From: Xaviernesmea rhizosphaerae
GTDB taxonomy: Bacteria; Pseudomonadota; Alphaproteobacteria; Rhizobiales; Rhizobiaceae
Assembly (NCBI RefSeq): GCF_001938945.1
Contig: NZ_MKIO01000020.1
Span: 1 to 64,000, forward strand
Direction: 5' to 3'
Length of the DNA: 64,000 nucleotides
Below are positions 47,738 through 56,322 of the stretch, piece after piece (position 1 is the stretch's first letter; each line of letters starts with the position of its first letter). The position numbers and the translations under genes are program-made. The notes beneath the pieces are model-generated. The model was given only the letters and a program-made list of their open reading frames with translations. It ran no database searches and was not told where the DNA came from.

Positions 47738-48505
47738 ATGAAGATGGTCACAGTGCTAACAGATGCTCGCTCCATCCGGATCAAGGGCCGCTCCTTCCTG
47801 GCGGTCGTCCTGTCCCCGGACCTGCCTCTCGATCATTGGCTGACGCGGCTTGACGATCTGGCCGCGCGCTCTGCCGGCTTCTTCTTCGGCCGTCCCGTCG
47901 TTCTGGACGTGACCGATCTGCCGATCAACCGCGACGAGCTCAAGGGTCTGGTGACCGCGCTTGCCGAGCGCAATGTCTCGATCATGGGCATCGAGGGCGC
48001 GCGGCCCTCGCTGATCGGCCCCGGCATGCCGCCGGCGCTGAAAGGCGGTCGCCCGGCCTCCGATGTCGAGGTCGCCAATGCCGCGCCCTCCATCGAGGTG
48101 CGCAGCGCCGCGGCCGAGACCGCGGAGCCGGAAGAGCCGGCCATGGTCGAGGTGTCGGGCGAGGTGCGCTCGACGCCGCAATCGCTGATCATCCGCGAGC
48201 CGGTGCGCTCGGGCCAGTCGGTGATCTTCACCGAGGGCGACGTGACCGTGATCGGTTCGGTCGCCTCCGGCGCCGAAATCATTGCCGGCGGTTCGGTGCA
48301 TATTTACGGCACGCTGCGCGGCCGGGCCATGGCGGGCGCCATCGGCAATGCCTCCGCGCAGATCTTCTGCCGCAAGCTCGAAGCCGAGCTGCTGGCGATC
48401 GACGGCGTCTACAAGATGGCGGACGACATGGCGCCTGGCCTGCGCGGCCAGGCCGTCCAGCTCTGGCTGGATGGCGATGCGATCATGGCGGAAAAACTAA
48501 GCTGA
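47738..48505 (+). CDS. minC: Septum site-determining protein MinC
   Basis: A 255-residue inhibitor of FtsZ polymerisation. The N-terminal FtsZ-binding domain (IRIKGRSFLAVVLSPDLPLD) is followed by a Pro/Glu/Ala linker and the right-handed beta-helix C-domain (GDVTVIGSVASGAEIIAGGSVHIYGTLRGRAMAG) that binds MinD. ATGs at 47738 and 47744 are both possible and neither has a good ribosome site; an in-frame TTG at 47708 is unlikely. First gene of minCDE; a CtrA box lies just upstream. Confidence 0.93.
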   Translation: MKMVTVLTDARSIRIKGRSFLAVVLSPDLPLDHWLTRLDDLAARSAGFFFGRPVVLDVTDLPINRDELKGLVTALAERNVSIMGIEGARPSLIGPGMPPALKGGRPASDVEVANAAPSIEVRSAAAETAEPEEPAMVEVSGEVRSTPQSLIIREPVRSGQSVIFTEGDVTVIGSVASGAEIIAGGSVHIYGTLRGRAMAGAIGNASAQIFCRKLEAELLAIDGVYKMADDMAPGLRGQAVQLWLDGDAIMAEKLS

Positions 48506-48534
48506 GCCGGACCGGCCAAGAACAGGAGAGCAAG

Positions 48535-49359
48535 ATGGGTAAGGTCATCGTCGTTACCTCAGGAAAAGGCGGCGTCGGCAAGACGACCTCCACGGCTGCG
48601 CTCGGGGCTGCGCTGGCACAGCGCGGCGAGCGCGTCGCCGTCGTGGATTTCGATGTCGGCCTGCGCAATCTGGACCTCGTCATGGGCGCCGAGCGCCGCG
48701 TGGTCTATGATCTCGTCAACGTCATCCAGGGCGATGCCAAGCTGCCGCAGGCGCTGATCCGCGACAAGCGCGTGGAAACCCTGTTCCTGCTGCCGGCCTC
48801 GCAGACCCGCGACAAGGACAATCTCACGCCCGAAGGCGTGGAGCGGGTGATCGGCGAGCTCAAGGAACATTTCGACTGGATCATCTGCGACAGCCCCGCC
48901 GGCATCGAGCGCGGCGCGACGCTGGCCATGCGCCATGCCGATGTCGCCGTTGTCGTCACCAATCCGGAAGTCTCCTCGGTGCGCGATTCCGACCGCATCA
49001 TCGGCCTTCTGGACTCCAAGACGGTGAAGGCGGAAAGCGGCGAGCGGATGGAAAAGCACCTGCTGCTGACCCGCTTCGACCAGGCCCGCGCCGAGCGCGG
49101 CGACATGCTCAAGGTCGAGGACGTTCTGGAAATCCTGTCGATCCCGCTGCTCGGCATTATCCCCGAGAGCATGGACGTGCTGCGCGCTTCCAACCTCGGC
49201 GCCCCGGTTACCGTTGCCGACAGCCGCTCGGCCCCGGCCATGGCCTATTTCGAAGCCGCTCGCCGGCTGGCCGGCGAAACGCTGCCGGTGACCGTGCCCG
49301 GCGAGAAGCGTGCCAGCGGCGGCCTGCTCAGCAAGATCTTCTCGCGGAGGGCTGCATGA
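48535..49359 (+). CDS. minD: Septum site-determining ATPase MinD
   Basis: A 274-residue ParA/MinD ATPase that binds the membrane in its ATP form and recruits MinC. The deviant Walker A is KGGVGKTT (11-18), with [14 protein letters not shown] and [15 protein letters not shown] following. The C-terminal amphipathic helix [13 protein letters not shown] is the membrane anchor. The gene overlaps minE by 4 bp. AGGAGAG lies upstream of the ATG. Confidence 0.97.
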   Translation: MGKVIVVTSGKGGVGKTTSTAALGAALAQRGERVAVVDFDVGLRNLDLVMGAERRVVYDLVNVIQGDAKLPQALIRDKRVETLFLLPASQTRDKDNLTPEGVERVIGELKEHFDWIICDSPAGIERGATLAMRHADVAVVVTNPEVSSVRDSDRIIGLLDSKTVKAESGERMEKHLLLTRFDQARAERGDMLKVEDVLEILSIPLLGIIPESMDVLRASNLGAPVTVADSRSAPAMAYFEAARRLAGETLPVTVPGEKRASGGLLSKIFSRRAA

Positions 49360-49616
49360 GCATTTTCCGACTGTTCAGAAAGCAGAGTTCCGCGCCGGTG
49401 GCGCGCGAGCGGCTGCAGCTGCTGCTGGCGCATGAGCGGGTTTCCACCGGCTCCGATCTCGTCCAGCTGCTGCGCGAGGAGATCCTCGCCGTCATCGCCA
49501 AGCATGTCGAGCTCGACAATGAGCGCGTGCAGGTGAAGATGGACCGGACCGAAAACGTCTCGATCCTCGAGATCGACGTGGAAATCCCGCGCGATGCGGT
49601 CAAGCAGGCGGCCTGA
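49356..49616 (+). CDS. minE: Cell-division topological specificity factor MinE
   Basis: An 86-residue protein. The N-terminal amphipathic part ([20 protein letters not shown]) contains the MinD-stimulating helix; the C-terminal topological domain includes [12 protein letters not shown] and [21 protein letters not shown]. It drives MinCD oscillation. Terminates the operon; a strong terminator follows at 49645. Confidence 0.96.
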   Translation: MSIFRLFRKQSSAPVARERLQLLLAHERVSTGSDLVQLLREEILAVIAKHVELDNERVQVKMDRTENVSILEIDVEIPRDAVKQAA

Positions 49617-49644
49617 CCGTCCCAAGACTTTGGCCTGATCCAGG

Positions 49645-49698
49645 GCGCCCTCCATCAGCTCCGCGACACGGGGCGAGGATGGAGGGCGCTTTTCGTTT
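49645..49698 (+). terminator. Intrinsic terminator of minCDE
   Basis: GCGCCCTCCATC (49645-49656) pairs perfectly with GATGGAGGGCGC (49678-49689), followed by TTTTCGTTT. Twelve perfect pairs and a T-rich tail 28 bp after the minE stop. Confidence 0.9.
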
Positions 49699-49803
49699 CC
49701 TGGCGACGGTTTACGCCTGTCTGCCCCGCATTGCGTCAGCGCTAGCTGGAACCTTCGACGCTTTTCCTGGTTCGTGTCCCATGCGCGTTCACAGGAGCAC
49801 TCC

Positions 49804-50688
49804 ATGGCCCAGCAACTGGCGTTGACCGATGCCGATCTCGCCCCGACGGAGCGCGGCTCTGACGGTCTCCAGTCCTTCGCGCCGGATCTGGCCTTCCGCA
49901 CCTTCTCCATCGTCAATGTCGTGTTCTTCGGCCGCCCCCAATCCGGCGAGGACTGGGTGCTGATCGACACCGGCCTGCCGACCTCGGCCAATGCGATCCG
50001 CACCGCGGCCGAGCATCGTTTCGGCCCGGATCGGCCGCCAGCCGCCATCATCATGACGCATGCCCATTTCGACCATGCCGGCTCTGTCGAGCGGCTGGCG
50101 GAGGAATGGGATGCGCCCGTCTACGCTCATCCCTTGGAAATGCCCTATCTGCAGGGGCAGGCCGCCTATCCGCCGGCCGATCCGCTGGTGGGCGGCGGCA
50201 TGATGGCGCTGCTCTCGCCGCTGTTTCCGCGCTCCCCCGTCAATGTCGGCGAGCGGCTTCATATGCTGCCGATCGACCACAGCGTGCCTGGCATGCCCGG
50301 CTGGCGCTGGCTGCACACGCCGGGCCATGCGCCCGGCCATATCTCGCTGTTTCGCGAGGCTGACCGCACGCTGATCGCCGGCGATGCCGTGGTCACCGCC
50401 GCGCAGGAATCCGTTTATGCCGTGATGACGCAGCGGGCGGAAATGCACGGGCCGCCGGCCTATTTCACGCCGAACTGGATCGAGGCGGAGGAGGCCGTGC
50501 GGCAATTGGCGGCGCTGGAGCCGGAGACGATCATCACGGGCCATGGCCTGCCGGTGCGCGGGGCCGGTGCCCGTGCCAGGCTGCACGAACTGGCCGAGAA
50601 TTTCCGCGCCGTCGCCGTTCCGCAAGGGGCGAGCTACGACCTCAACCCGGCGGTGCCGGGCAAGAGCGACAACGACGCCTATCGCTGA
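49804..50688 (+). CDS. MBL-fold metallo-hydrolase
   Basis: A 294-residue metallo-beta-lactamase-fold hydrolase. The metal site is IMTHAHFDHAGSV with the further His in HTPGHAPGHISLF, Asp in LIAGDAVVT and His in ITGHGLPVRG; the fold starts WVLIDTGLPTSANAI. CAGGAG lies 6 bases before the ATG at 49804. No signal peptide is evident. The substrate (lactone, thioester or other) cannot be told. Convergent with copD. Confidence 0.88.
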   Translation: MAQQLALTDADLAPTERGSDGLQSFAPDLAFRTFSIVNVVFFGRPQSGEDWVLIDTGLPTSANAIRTAAEHRFGPDRPPAAIIMTHAHFDHAGSVERLAEEWDAPVYAHPLEMPYLQGQAAYPPADPLVGGGMMALLSPLFPRSPVNVGERLHMLPIDHSVPGMPGWRWLHTPGHAPGHISLFREADRTLIAGDAVVTAAQESVYAVMTQRAEMHGPPAYFTPNWIEAEEAVRQLAALEPETIITGHGLPVRGAGARARLHELAENFRAVAVPQGASYDLNPAVPGKSDNDAYR

Positions 50689-50713
50689 ACCCTTGTCAGC
50701 GATGACAGCAATG

Positions 50714-51658
50714 TCAGGATGGATCCATCGTGCCGAAGGCGGCGACCAGCGCCAGCACCAGGGCTGAAAGCCCGATCTCAGCCAGCGTGCCGAGCATGAG
50801 CGCCCGCCCGGCAGGCGGGCTGGCAGCCAGACGCGGCACGAGAGCATAGCGGTTGACGAGCGCCAGCGTCACCATGAGGGCGACCAGCGTCGCCTTCAGC
50901 GCCAACAGCCGGCCATAAGGCGAGGTCCAGAGGCCGGCCACGAGCTTCATCAGGCCGTCGGGGCCGGCTTCCGCCCCCATCCCGTTGCCCGATCCCGCGC
51001 CGAGAATGAGCCAGGCATTGATCAGCCCGGTGATCAGCACCAGCGCCACGGCAATGTGTCCCATGGTGGAGAAATTCAGGAGCGCCGCCTGCGCCGCCGG
51101 TCGGCTTTCGCCCTCGCGCAGGCGCGGGAGGATAAGGAGGACGGGCAGCAGCGCGCCGGCCCAGGCGCCTGCGGACAGAAGATGCAGCGCATCATTGGCC
51201 CGATGCGCCAGGCCTGTCAGCGTCAGCCCCAGCATGGCGGCATGGCCGCCGAGCGGCAGCGTGATGAGGAACAGCGCGGCCAGCGGCGCGATCAATGCCG
51301 GGCGGCGCGGGCGCATGAGCGCGCCGGCGGCGAGAAGCGTCGCGGCCAGCATCTGTACCTGCCAGGCAAACCCGATCGCGGTTTCCCACAAGAGGGCCGA
51401 AAGCAGCGGGAGCGACAGCGCCGCTTCGCCACCCTCCGCCAGAAGCGAAGCGCGCAGGGGCAGGCTGGCGAGCAGCATCAGCCAGAGCAAAAGCGCTGAC
51501 AGGCGGGTGATGCCGGCAAGCCGGCCGGCGATCGCGCCGCGCAGCGGCTCGCCCACGAAGGCGGCGAGATAGGCCGTTGTACCCCAGAGAAACAGGCCTG
51601 CGGCATAGACCAGCGCCCGCGTGACGATCAGCGCGGCCTCGGCCTCCGCCAATGTCAC
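50714..51658 (-). CDS. copD: CopD-like copper resistance membrane protein
   Basis: A 314-residue inner-membrane protein with about eight hydrophobic segments. Family features include the Gly-His pair in TLPLGGHAAMLG, AHRANDALHLLSAGAWAGALLP and LALKATLVALMVTLALVNRY. CopD is thought to move copper across the inner membrane with CopC as periplasmic carrier. It starts with GTG overlapping the copC stop by 4 bp. No copAB or cueR-type gene is nearby. Confidence 0.88.
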   Translation of the reverse strand: MTLAEAEAALIVTRALVYAAGLFLWGTTAYLAAFVGEPLRGAIAGRLAGITRLSALLLWLMLLASLPLRASLLAEGGEAALSLPLLSALLWETAIGFAWQVQMLAATLLAAGALMRPRRPALIAPLAALFLITLPLGGHAAMLGLTLTGLAHRANDALHLLSAGAWAGALLPVLLILPRLREGESRPAAQAALLNFSTMGHIAVALVLITGLINAWLILGAGSGNGMGAEAGPDGLMKLVAGLWTSPYGRLLALKATLVALMVTLALVNRYALVPRLAASPPAGRALMLGTLAEIGLSALVLALVAAFGTMDPS

Positions 51659-52056
51659 GGCGCCACGGTGAAGTGCAGCGTCCCCCGGGTCTTGTGGCCA
51701 TCGACCGAGAGAACATGCCAGTCGACCTGATAGGCGCCGGGCGCCAGCGGCGCCGTCAGCGGCACGGTCAGGCTCTTGCCGTCGGGGCCGAGCCTTGCCG
51801 CGCCTGTTGTCATCGCGCCCTTGCCCTCGGCCGTCAGCGTGATGCCGCTCAGCGCCAGCGAGAGCGCCTCGGAGAAGGTGAGCGTGATCGCCTCGGGCGA
51901 GGTCGTGACGCTTGCCTTGTCGGCCGGACTGGCCGCCTGCAGATGCGCATGGGCAAGGGCAGGGGCTGCGCCAAGTGGCGCGACCGCCGCGGACAGCGTC
52001 AGGGCGATCAAGGCGATGAAGGGCCTTGAAAAAGCGGATCGGGGTGTTGAACGCAT
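51655..52056 (-). CDS. copC: Periplasmic copper-binding protein CopC
   Basis: A 133-residue secreted protein. The signal peptide ends at AAPALA/HAHL, so the mature N-terminal His can serve as a Cu(II) ligand; AHAHLQAASPADKA and HVLSVDGHKTRG are family hallmarks and supply further His ligands. No Met-rich Cu(I) loop is visible, so it is a Cu(II)-only type. Paired with copD. Confidence 0.92.
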   Translation of the reverse strand: MRSTPRSAFSRPFIALIALTLSAAVAPLGAAPALAHAHLQAASPADKASVTTSPEAITLTFSEALSLALSGITLTAEGKGAMTTGAARLGPDGKSLTVPLTAPLAPGAYQVDWHVLSVDGHKTRGTLHFTVAP

Positions 52057-52263
52057 GGTGTTTCCGGCTTTCTGATCTTGCAGGCCCGATTGTCTTTCGG
52101 GCTTAGCCTGTCTTTCGGGCTTGAACTGTCCCTGCGGTTTTGACCCTGTCGGATAAGGTCTGGCAGTGACTTCGGGTCCGTCGTCGCGCGCTTTGCCAAG
52201 GCCTTGCCGCCGCTCGGGCTTTCGCCCCTAAGACAGAAGGGTGTTTTGCCATACACGTCTTAT

Positions 52264-52314
52264 ACCAAGTGACGATGATAGGAATCCTGTCGGTCCCTAT
52301 CGTCGTCACTTGGT
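52264..52314. repeat. Long inverted repeat upstream of copC
   Basis: ACCAAGTGACGATGATAGG and its complement at 52296-52314 form a 19-bp stem with one G-T wobble and a 13-base loop. There is no T-run. It lies about 210 bp upstream of copC in a gap (52057-52582) that also has a short direct repeat (TGTCTTTCGGGCTT, twice between 52090 and 52125). It may be another intergenic repeat family. Confidence 0.7.
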
Positions 52315-52582
52315 CTTACAGGGCCATGATGCGCCCTGTCCACGGGTCGTGCTGTCGCAGGCCGGGCGGGGACGCGGTGTCATCGGCCGCTTAGGGAAAT
52401 CTTAAGACTTGGCCCGGAAAACGCGTCCTGTGCCGGTTGCCGCATGCATTATCACCACCTTCCTTTATCTTTCATTCTTCTAAAATTGTTTTGATCGGAA
52501 AGAAGGGGCTAACTATTTTCCCAGGAACAGACGCGGCGTTCATGGCTTTCAGGCTGTTTCGGCCCTAAGCTTTCCCGACTTT

Positions 52583-52690
52583 CGAGCATCGAACTGAAAA
52601 CCATACACGGTTTGATGCTCAAGGTTTTGTTTTTACATTGGTTTTTTGCCCGCAAGCCGGGTCCCGCTTTTCAGTTCGATGCTCCAGGAC
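52583..52690. repeat. Mosaic palindrome family A copy before the diguanylate cyclase
   Basis: GAGCATCGAACTGAAAACC on the left and TTTTCAGTTCGATGCTCC on the right bracket a T-rich middle (GGTTTTGTTTTTACATTGG). It ends a few bases before the cyclase start and is open in the cyclase frame, so a longer frame starting at 52612 is probably an artefact. Confidence 0.75.
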
Positions 52691-52692
52691 GG

Positions 52693-53922
52693 ATGGACAT
52701 TATGCAGGCCAGTCTCTCGACACTCTATGCGATCGGCGTCGGCACGCTGACGATGGCCGTGATCATGACTGTCTGGGAGCAGCGCTTCCATCCCGCGCGC
52801 AGCCGGGCGCTGCGCTTCTGGGCGGCCGGCTATGCCATCCTGCTGATCGGTATTCTGATCCTGATCGCGCGCGACAGCATGCCGCGCGTGCTGGGCTATG
52901 GCGTTGCCAACCTGTTCATCGTCACCGGCTATGCTCTGGTCGCCGCGGGCTCGCTGCCCTTTGCCGGCTGGTTCATGCCGCGCCGTCTGGCGCTGGCGGC
53001 CATTCCGGCCGCGCCGCTCTGGCTTACCGTCGGGCCGCTTCTGCCGACGCCGATCTGGCACGCGATCAGCGGGCTGTTCATCGCCAGCATCTGCGTGATC
53101 GTCGCCATTGCCTTCCTGCGGCCGCGACTGCCGATCTCCGGCCGGGCCGACCGGCTGGTGGCGATCGTTTTCGCCATGCATGCGGCGGTCTATCTTCTGC
53201 GGGTCCCGCTGGTGCCGCTCGTGAGCTGGCTTGGCAATCAGCCGGCGCTGGATCTGCTGGCCTTGTCGACCATGTTTGAAGGCGTGCTCTTCTCCATGGC
53301 CGCGCCGATGGCGCTTCTGTCGCTGGCGCGCGAGGAAAGCCGGGCGCAGCTGCAGCGCGTGTCGGAGACGGACTTCCTGACCGGCCTGGACAATCGCCGC
53401 GCCTTTTTCGGGAAGGCAGAGACCGTGCGCGGCGCGCGCGCGCAGCTCGTGCTGTTCGATCTCGATCATTTCAAGTCCATCAATGACCGCTATGGCCATG
53501 ATGCCGGCGACGAGGTGCTGCGCATCTTCGCCCGCGCCGTGCGCGGGCAACTCGGCCCCAAGGATCTCATTGCCCGGCTGGGCGGCGAGGAATTCGCCGC
53601 ACTGATGCCGGATGCCACCAGCGAGGAGGCGCTGGCCAGGCTGGAGGCGGTGGCCCGGCGCCTGCGGCTGGATGTGCGCAGCCAGACCGCGCTGCAGCAG
53701 GATGTGACCTTCAGCGCCGGACTGCTTACCGTGACCGGCTCCACCAGCATGACCGCCGCGCTGAGCGGCGCCGACCGCCTGCTCTACCGCGCCAAGGCCA
53801 ATGGCCGCAACCGCGTGGAGCGGCCTCATCCGCTGTTCGACGCGCTGGGCGACAGGCTCCGCGCGCAGCCCGAGGCCATAAGCGAGACGGCCGCAAACCG
53901 CCCCGGCAAGGCCGTCGCCTGA
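52693..53922 (+). CDS. Membrane-bound diguanylate cyclase
   Basis: A 409-residue protein that makes cyclic di-GMP from two GTP. The N-terminal 215 residues hold six or seven hydrophobic helices of no named sensor family that I can identify. The GGDEF domain begins SETDFLTGLDNRRAFFGKAE, continues LVLFDLDHFKSINDRYGHDAGDEVL and has the active-site motif RLGGEEFAAL, so activity is expected. An RxxD inhibitory site is not seen before the motif, which suggests no product feedback. No EAL domain. The preferred ATG is 52693 (52702 is possible). Stands alone. Confidence 0.88.
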   Translation: MDIMQASLSTLYAIGVGTLTMAVIMTVWEQRFHPARSRALRFWAAGYAILLIGILILIARDSMPRVLGYGVANLFIVTGYALVAAGSLPFAGWFMPRRLALAAIPAAPLWLTVGPLLPTPIWHAISGLFIASICVIVAIAFLRPRLPISGRADRLVAIVFAMHAAVYLLRVPLVPLVSWLGNQPALDLLALSTMFEGVLFSMAAPMALLSLAREESRAQLQRVSETDFLTGLDNRRAFFGKAETVRGARAQLVLFDLDHFKSINDRYGHDAGDEVLRIFARAVRGQLGPKDLIARLGGEEFAALMPDATSEEALARLEAVARRLRLDVRSQTALQQDVTFSAGLLTVTGSTSMTAALSGADRLLYRAKANGRNRVERPHPLFDALGDRLRAQPEAISETAANRPGKAVA

Positions 53923-54226
53923 ACCCTCAGCCCGAACCAACGGCCCGTACCGTCGGCAAGACGGTGTTGTGGGTTCCTCTTGAGGGACGCGCCAATCCAT
54001 GCGCTGGGCGCAAGGGTGCCTTGAGGCATGAGCGCTGGTTTTCGACGGTTTAAAACGATTATATTGCGGTCATCGAACAGGCCGGACGGCAAGACGCCTC
54101 GGCGGGCATGAAGCTCGCGGGGCAGGCTTCCCACAGAGGGAGGCAGCCGTTGCGGTCGATGACGGGGCCGCGAACGGCTCCACCCCCGGGAGCCGGAAGG
54201 CCGGTTCCCCACCACAGGAGACCGCC

Positions 54227-54373
54227 ATGAACCTCACCCGCTCTTTCTCCGCCTGGCGCGAATATCGTCAGACCGTCACCGAACTCGGCCGCATGAGCAA
54301 CCGCGAGCTGAACGACCTCGGCATCGCCCGCTCCGACATCCGCTCGGTCGCCCGCGCCGCCGTCAAGCGCTAA
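54227..54373 (+). CDS. DUF1127 small arginine-rich protein
   Basis: A 48-residue protein beginning MNLTRSFSAWREYRQ and containing LGRMSNRELNDLGIARSDI, the conserved core of DUF1127 (YjiS-like). CAGGAG lies 6 bases before the ATG. In alphaproteobacteria such proteins (for example CcaF1 of Rhodobacter) are linked to RNA turnover, stress and phosphate or carbon metabolism, and in Rhodobacter one is co-transcribed with anti-SD sRNAs (CcsR). Here an sRNA of that general kind lies about 940 bp downstream, on the same strand. The 304 bp before the gene (53923-54226) show no other feature. Confidence 0.92.
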   Translation: MNLTRSFSAWREYRQTVTELGRMSNRELNDLGIARSDIRSVARAAVKR

Positions 54374-54656
54374 GCGCTAAGCGCTTCGCCGCGGGCCTGG
54401 AGGCTGCAGCGCTTTTCGGGTCGATGCAGTCGCGAACGCCGGGCTTTCCAGCGCATGACGGCCCGGCGCGAAATCCTCAGCGCTGTCCGAGCGCAAGGAT
54501 GAAAAACAGACCTGCGCCGGTCTGTTCCCGCGCCGATGCCGAGCCGGACACCGGCCAGCCCATCTTGCTGGAATCGAGCGGGCCTGGGATCGAGAGGGAT
54601 TGTCATTCTTGATCTTCTCGGCGGATTTGCGAGTGCGTGGCGAGTTTTCACAGGAA

Positions 54657-54815
54657 TCCGGTTTGATCGCTTCGCGATATCCGCAGCTTCCCGGCAGACG
54701 CGCAAACTCCTCGTTTCGTCATGCTCGGGCTTGTCCCGAGCATCTGCAAATGCCTGCTATCTCGACAAAACACCGATCACGGCAGATCCTCGGCATAAGC
54801 CCGACGATGACGTCA
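54657..54815. repeat. Repeat family C, copy 1
   Basis: GATCGCTTCGCGAT at the left, then CTCGTTTCGTCATG and the hairpin GCTCGGGC-TTGT-CCCGAGC, ending at GGCAGATCCTCGGC...AGCCCGACGATGACG. About 160 bp, matching 55681-55838 over most of its length with small indels. The stretch from 54836 to 55248 holds no recognisable gene. Confidence 0.7.
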
Positions 54816-55248
54816 CGCATGATGGTCATCTGTGCCGGAAATCTTAAAATTCGGACGTGATCTTTCGGATCTCGTATCAGACGTGCTTCCCGCGTTCAGT
54901 CGCCTCTTGTCGACCGTCACGATCGCGAGACCGGTGGCCACTTTTGCACGGTACGTGGTCGCCGCAGGATCGGCCTGAATAAGGCCGGACGATCGCCCTC
55001 CCGCGAGCCGCGGCACCGATCGCACGACGGTTCAGGCCCGATCGCCACCGAACGCGCCCTCCCATAGAGTTTCCGGATCCAGCAGAGTCGCCCGCGATCA
55101 AGGACGGCGTGTTTCATCGAAACGCGGTCTGGGTTGAGGCTGCACCCCTGCCGGACCACAACGCAAATAGCTGTTTTCATTCGCCAACCGCTTCACTGCA
55201 CGCGCCGCGTCGCAAAGGATGCCCTCTCTTGTGCGAGCTGCGCGCCTT

Positions 55249-55282
55249 GCGCATGGCAGCGCTGCGGAGAAGGCCCTAGCTC
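55249..55282 (+). promoter_or_regulatory. Conserved promoter block of anti-SD sRNA copy 2
   Basis: Same elements as 16605-16638 (GCGCATGGC, CTGCGG, AGGCCCTANCTC) at identical spacing to each other and to the RNA body. Confidence 0.5.
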
Positions 55283-55310
55283 GGCGGCATCGGGCGAATT
55301 AATTTAACTC

Positions 55311-55483
55311 CATCGAAAGCGCCTATCCTCCTCCCAAGGCGCTTCGGTCTGTCGATGATCTCACTCCTCCTCCCAGAGATCGTCGGCCCCAAGAACGGCG
55401 GCGCTCCTCCTCCCAGCCAGCCGTTCACCTTTAGAGAAAGCCTGCCGCTCCTCCTCCCGCGGCAGGCTTTTTCGTTTTTGGCG
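55311..55483 (+). ncRNA. Four-hairpin sRNA with anti-Shine-Dalgarno loops, copy 2
   Basis: Differs from copy 1 (16667-16839) at only a handful of positions. In stem 1 a T that would pair with G in copy 1 is C here, giving a perfect AAGCGCCT/AGGCGCTT stem; other changes fall between stems or in the first loop. All four CTCCTCCC loops and the 11-bp terminator stem with T-run are unchanged. Same proposed role: trans-acting repressor of translation by pairing with ribosome-binding sites, of the alpha-r14/NfeR1 or 'cuckoo' type. Confidence 0.85.
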
Positions 55484-55680
55484 GTTGCTGGCCCCTCAAG
55501 GCCGCATGCGGCGGCTGTGAGACGCAGAAGGACAGGGCGCAACGCATCAGCCCGCGATGTCGGCCTTCCACTGCGCGCGGCGCGATCGTCTTCCGCACAA
55601 GCTTTCGATGAGGGTGAGCTTCACCTCTCCCGTCCTGTCAGGCCTTGACCCGAAGCTCCATCTATCCCGCGCTTGTACGA

Positions 55681-55838
55681 AATCCGCTTGATCGCTTCGC
55701 GATGTCGGGAGCGTCTTGGGAGAGGCGCAAAGCCCTCGTTTCGTGAGGCTCGGGCTTGTCCCGAGCATCTGCAACAGCATGATATCCTTCCGAATCCCTG
55801 ACCTGGCAGATCCTCGGCTCAAGGCCTGACAGGACGGA
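55681..55838. repeat. Repeat family C, copy 2
   Basis: Starts ATCCGCTTGATCGCTTCGCG, includes GCTCGGGC-TTGT-CCCGAGC and ends CTGGCAGATCCTCGGCTC. It parallels 54657-54815. The following 55839-56078 has a possible worn family A fragment near 55890 but no gene. Confidence 0.65.
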
Positions 55839-56078
55839 GAGCGGAGGTTAGCCCGCATCGGAGCCTTTTGCGTGACATGCTGTGGCACCGGATCTTCCGA
55901 AAACCGGCTCTGCCTTTTCGCTGCCATGCATTGGACGCGGAATAGCCCGGCGGCGGTTGGCTCATGGGCTGCGTCATCGTCTATCGCGGCGCGCTTCGGC
56001 CTGCTATAGGCTGAGCGCAGCGCGCCCGCGGGGACTGCCTCACAGGCTGAGCGGCGGGTGCGAGAGCGCGGCTTCCTG

Positions 56079-56114
56079 CATGAATGATAAGAGGTTGTCC
56101 TATTATCATTCATG
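56079..56114. repeat. Strong AT-rich hairpin upstream of lpxD
   Basis: CATGAATGATAA (56079-56090) pairs perfectly with TTATCATTCATG (56103-56114); three more pairs follow after one mismatch, leaving a 4-base loop. It could be an operator for a dimeric regulator or a structural repeat. It lies 209 bp before the lpxD start. Confidence 0.6.
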
Positions 56115-56322
56115 AATTTTCGGGCAAGGAAGAGCGGGCCGGCTATCCGGCCGGGGAGGGAGCGCGGGCGTGTCGATTTCCCGCGCAATTTACCTTTCCT
56201 GCTTTTCAACCCGTTCTTGCTGTTTTCCTGACGCGGCCAAGGCAGTATGTCATGGTCTCGTGAAAGGTGCATGGGCTGCCCGGTCGGGACAGGCCATGGT
56301 CTCGTCCGGAGTGTGAGTGCCC

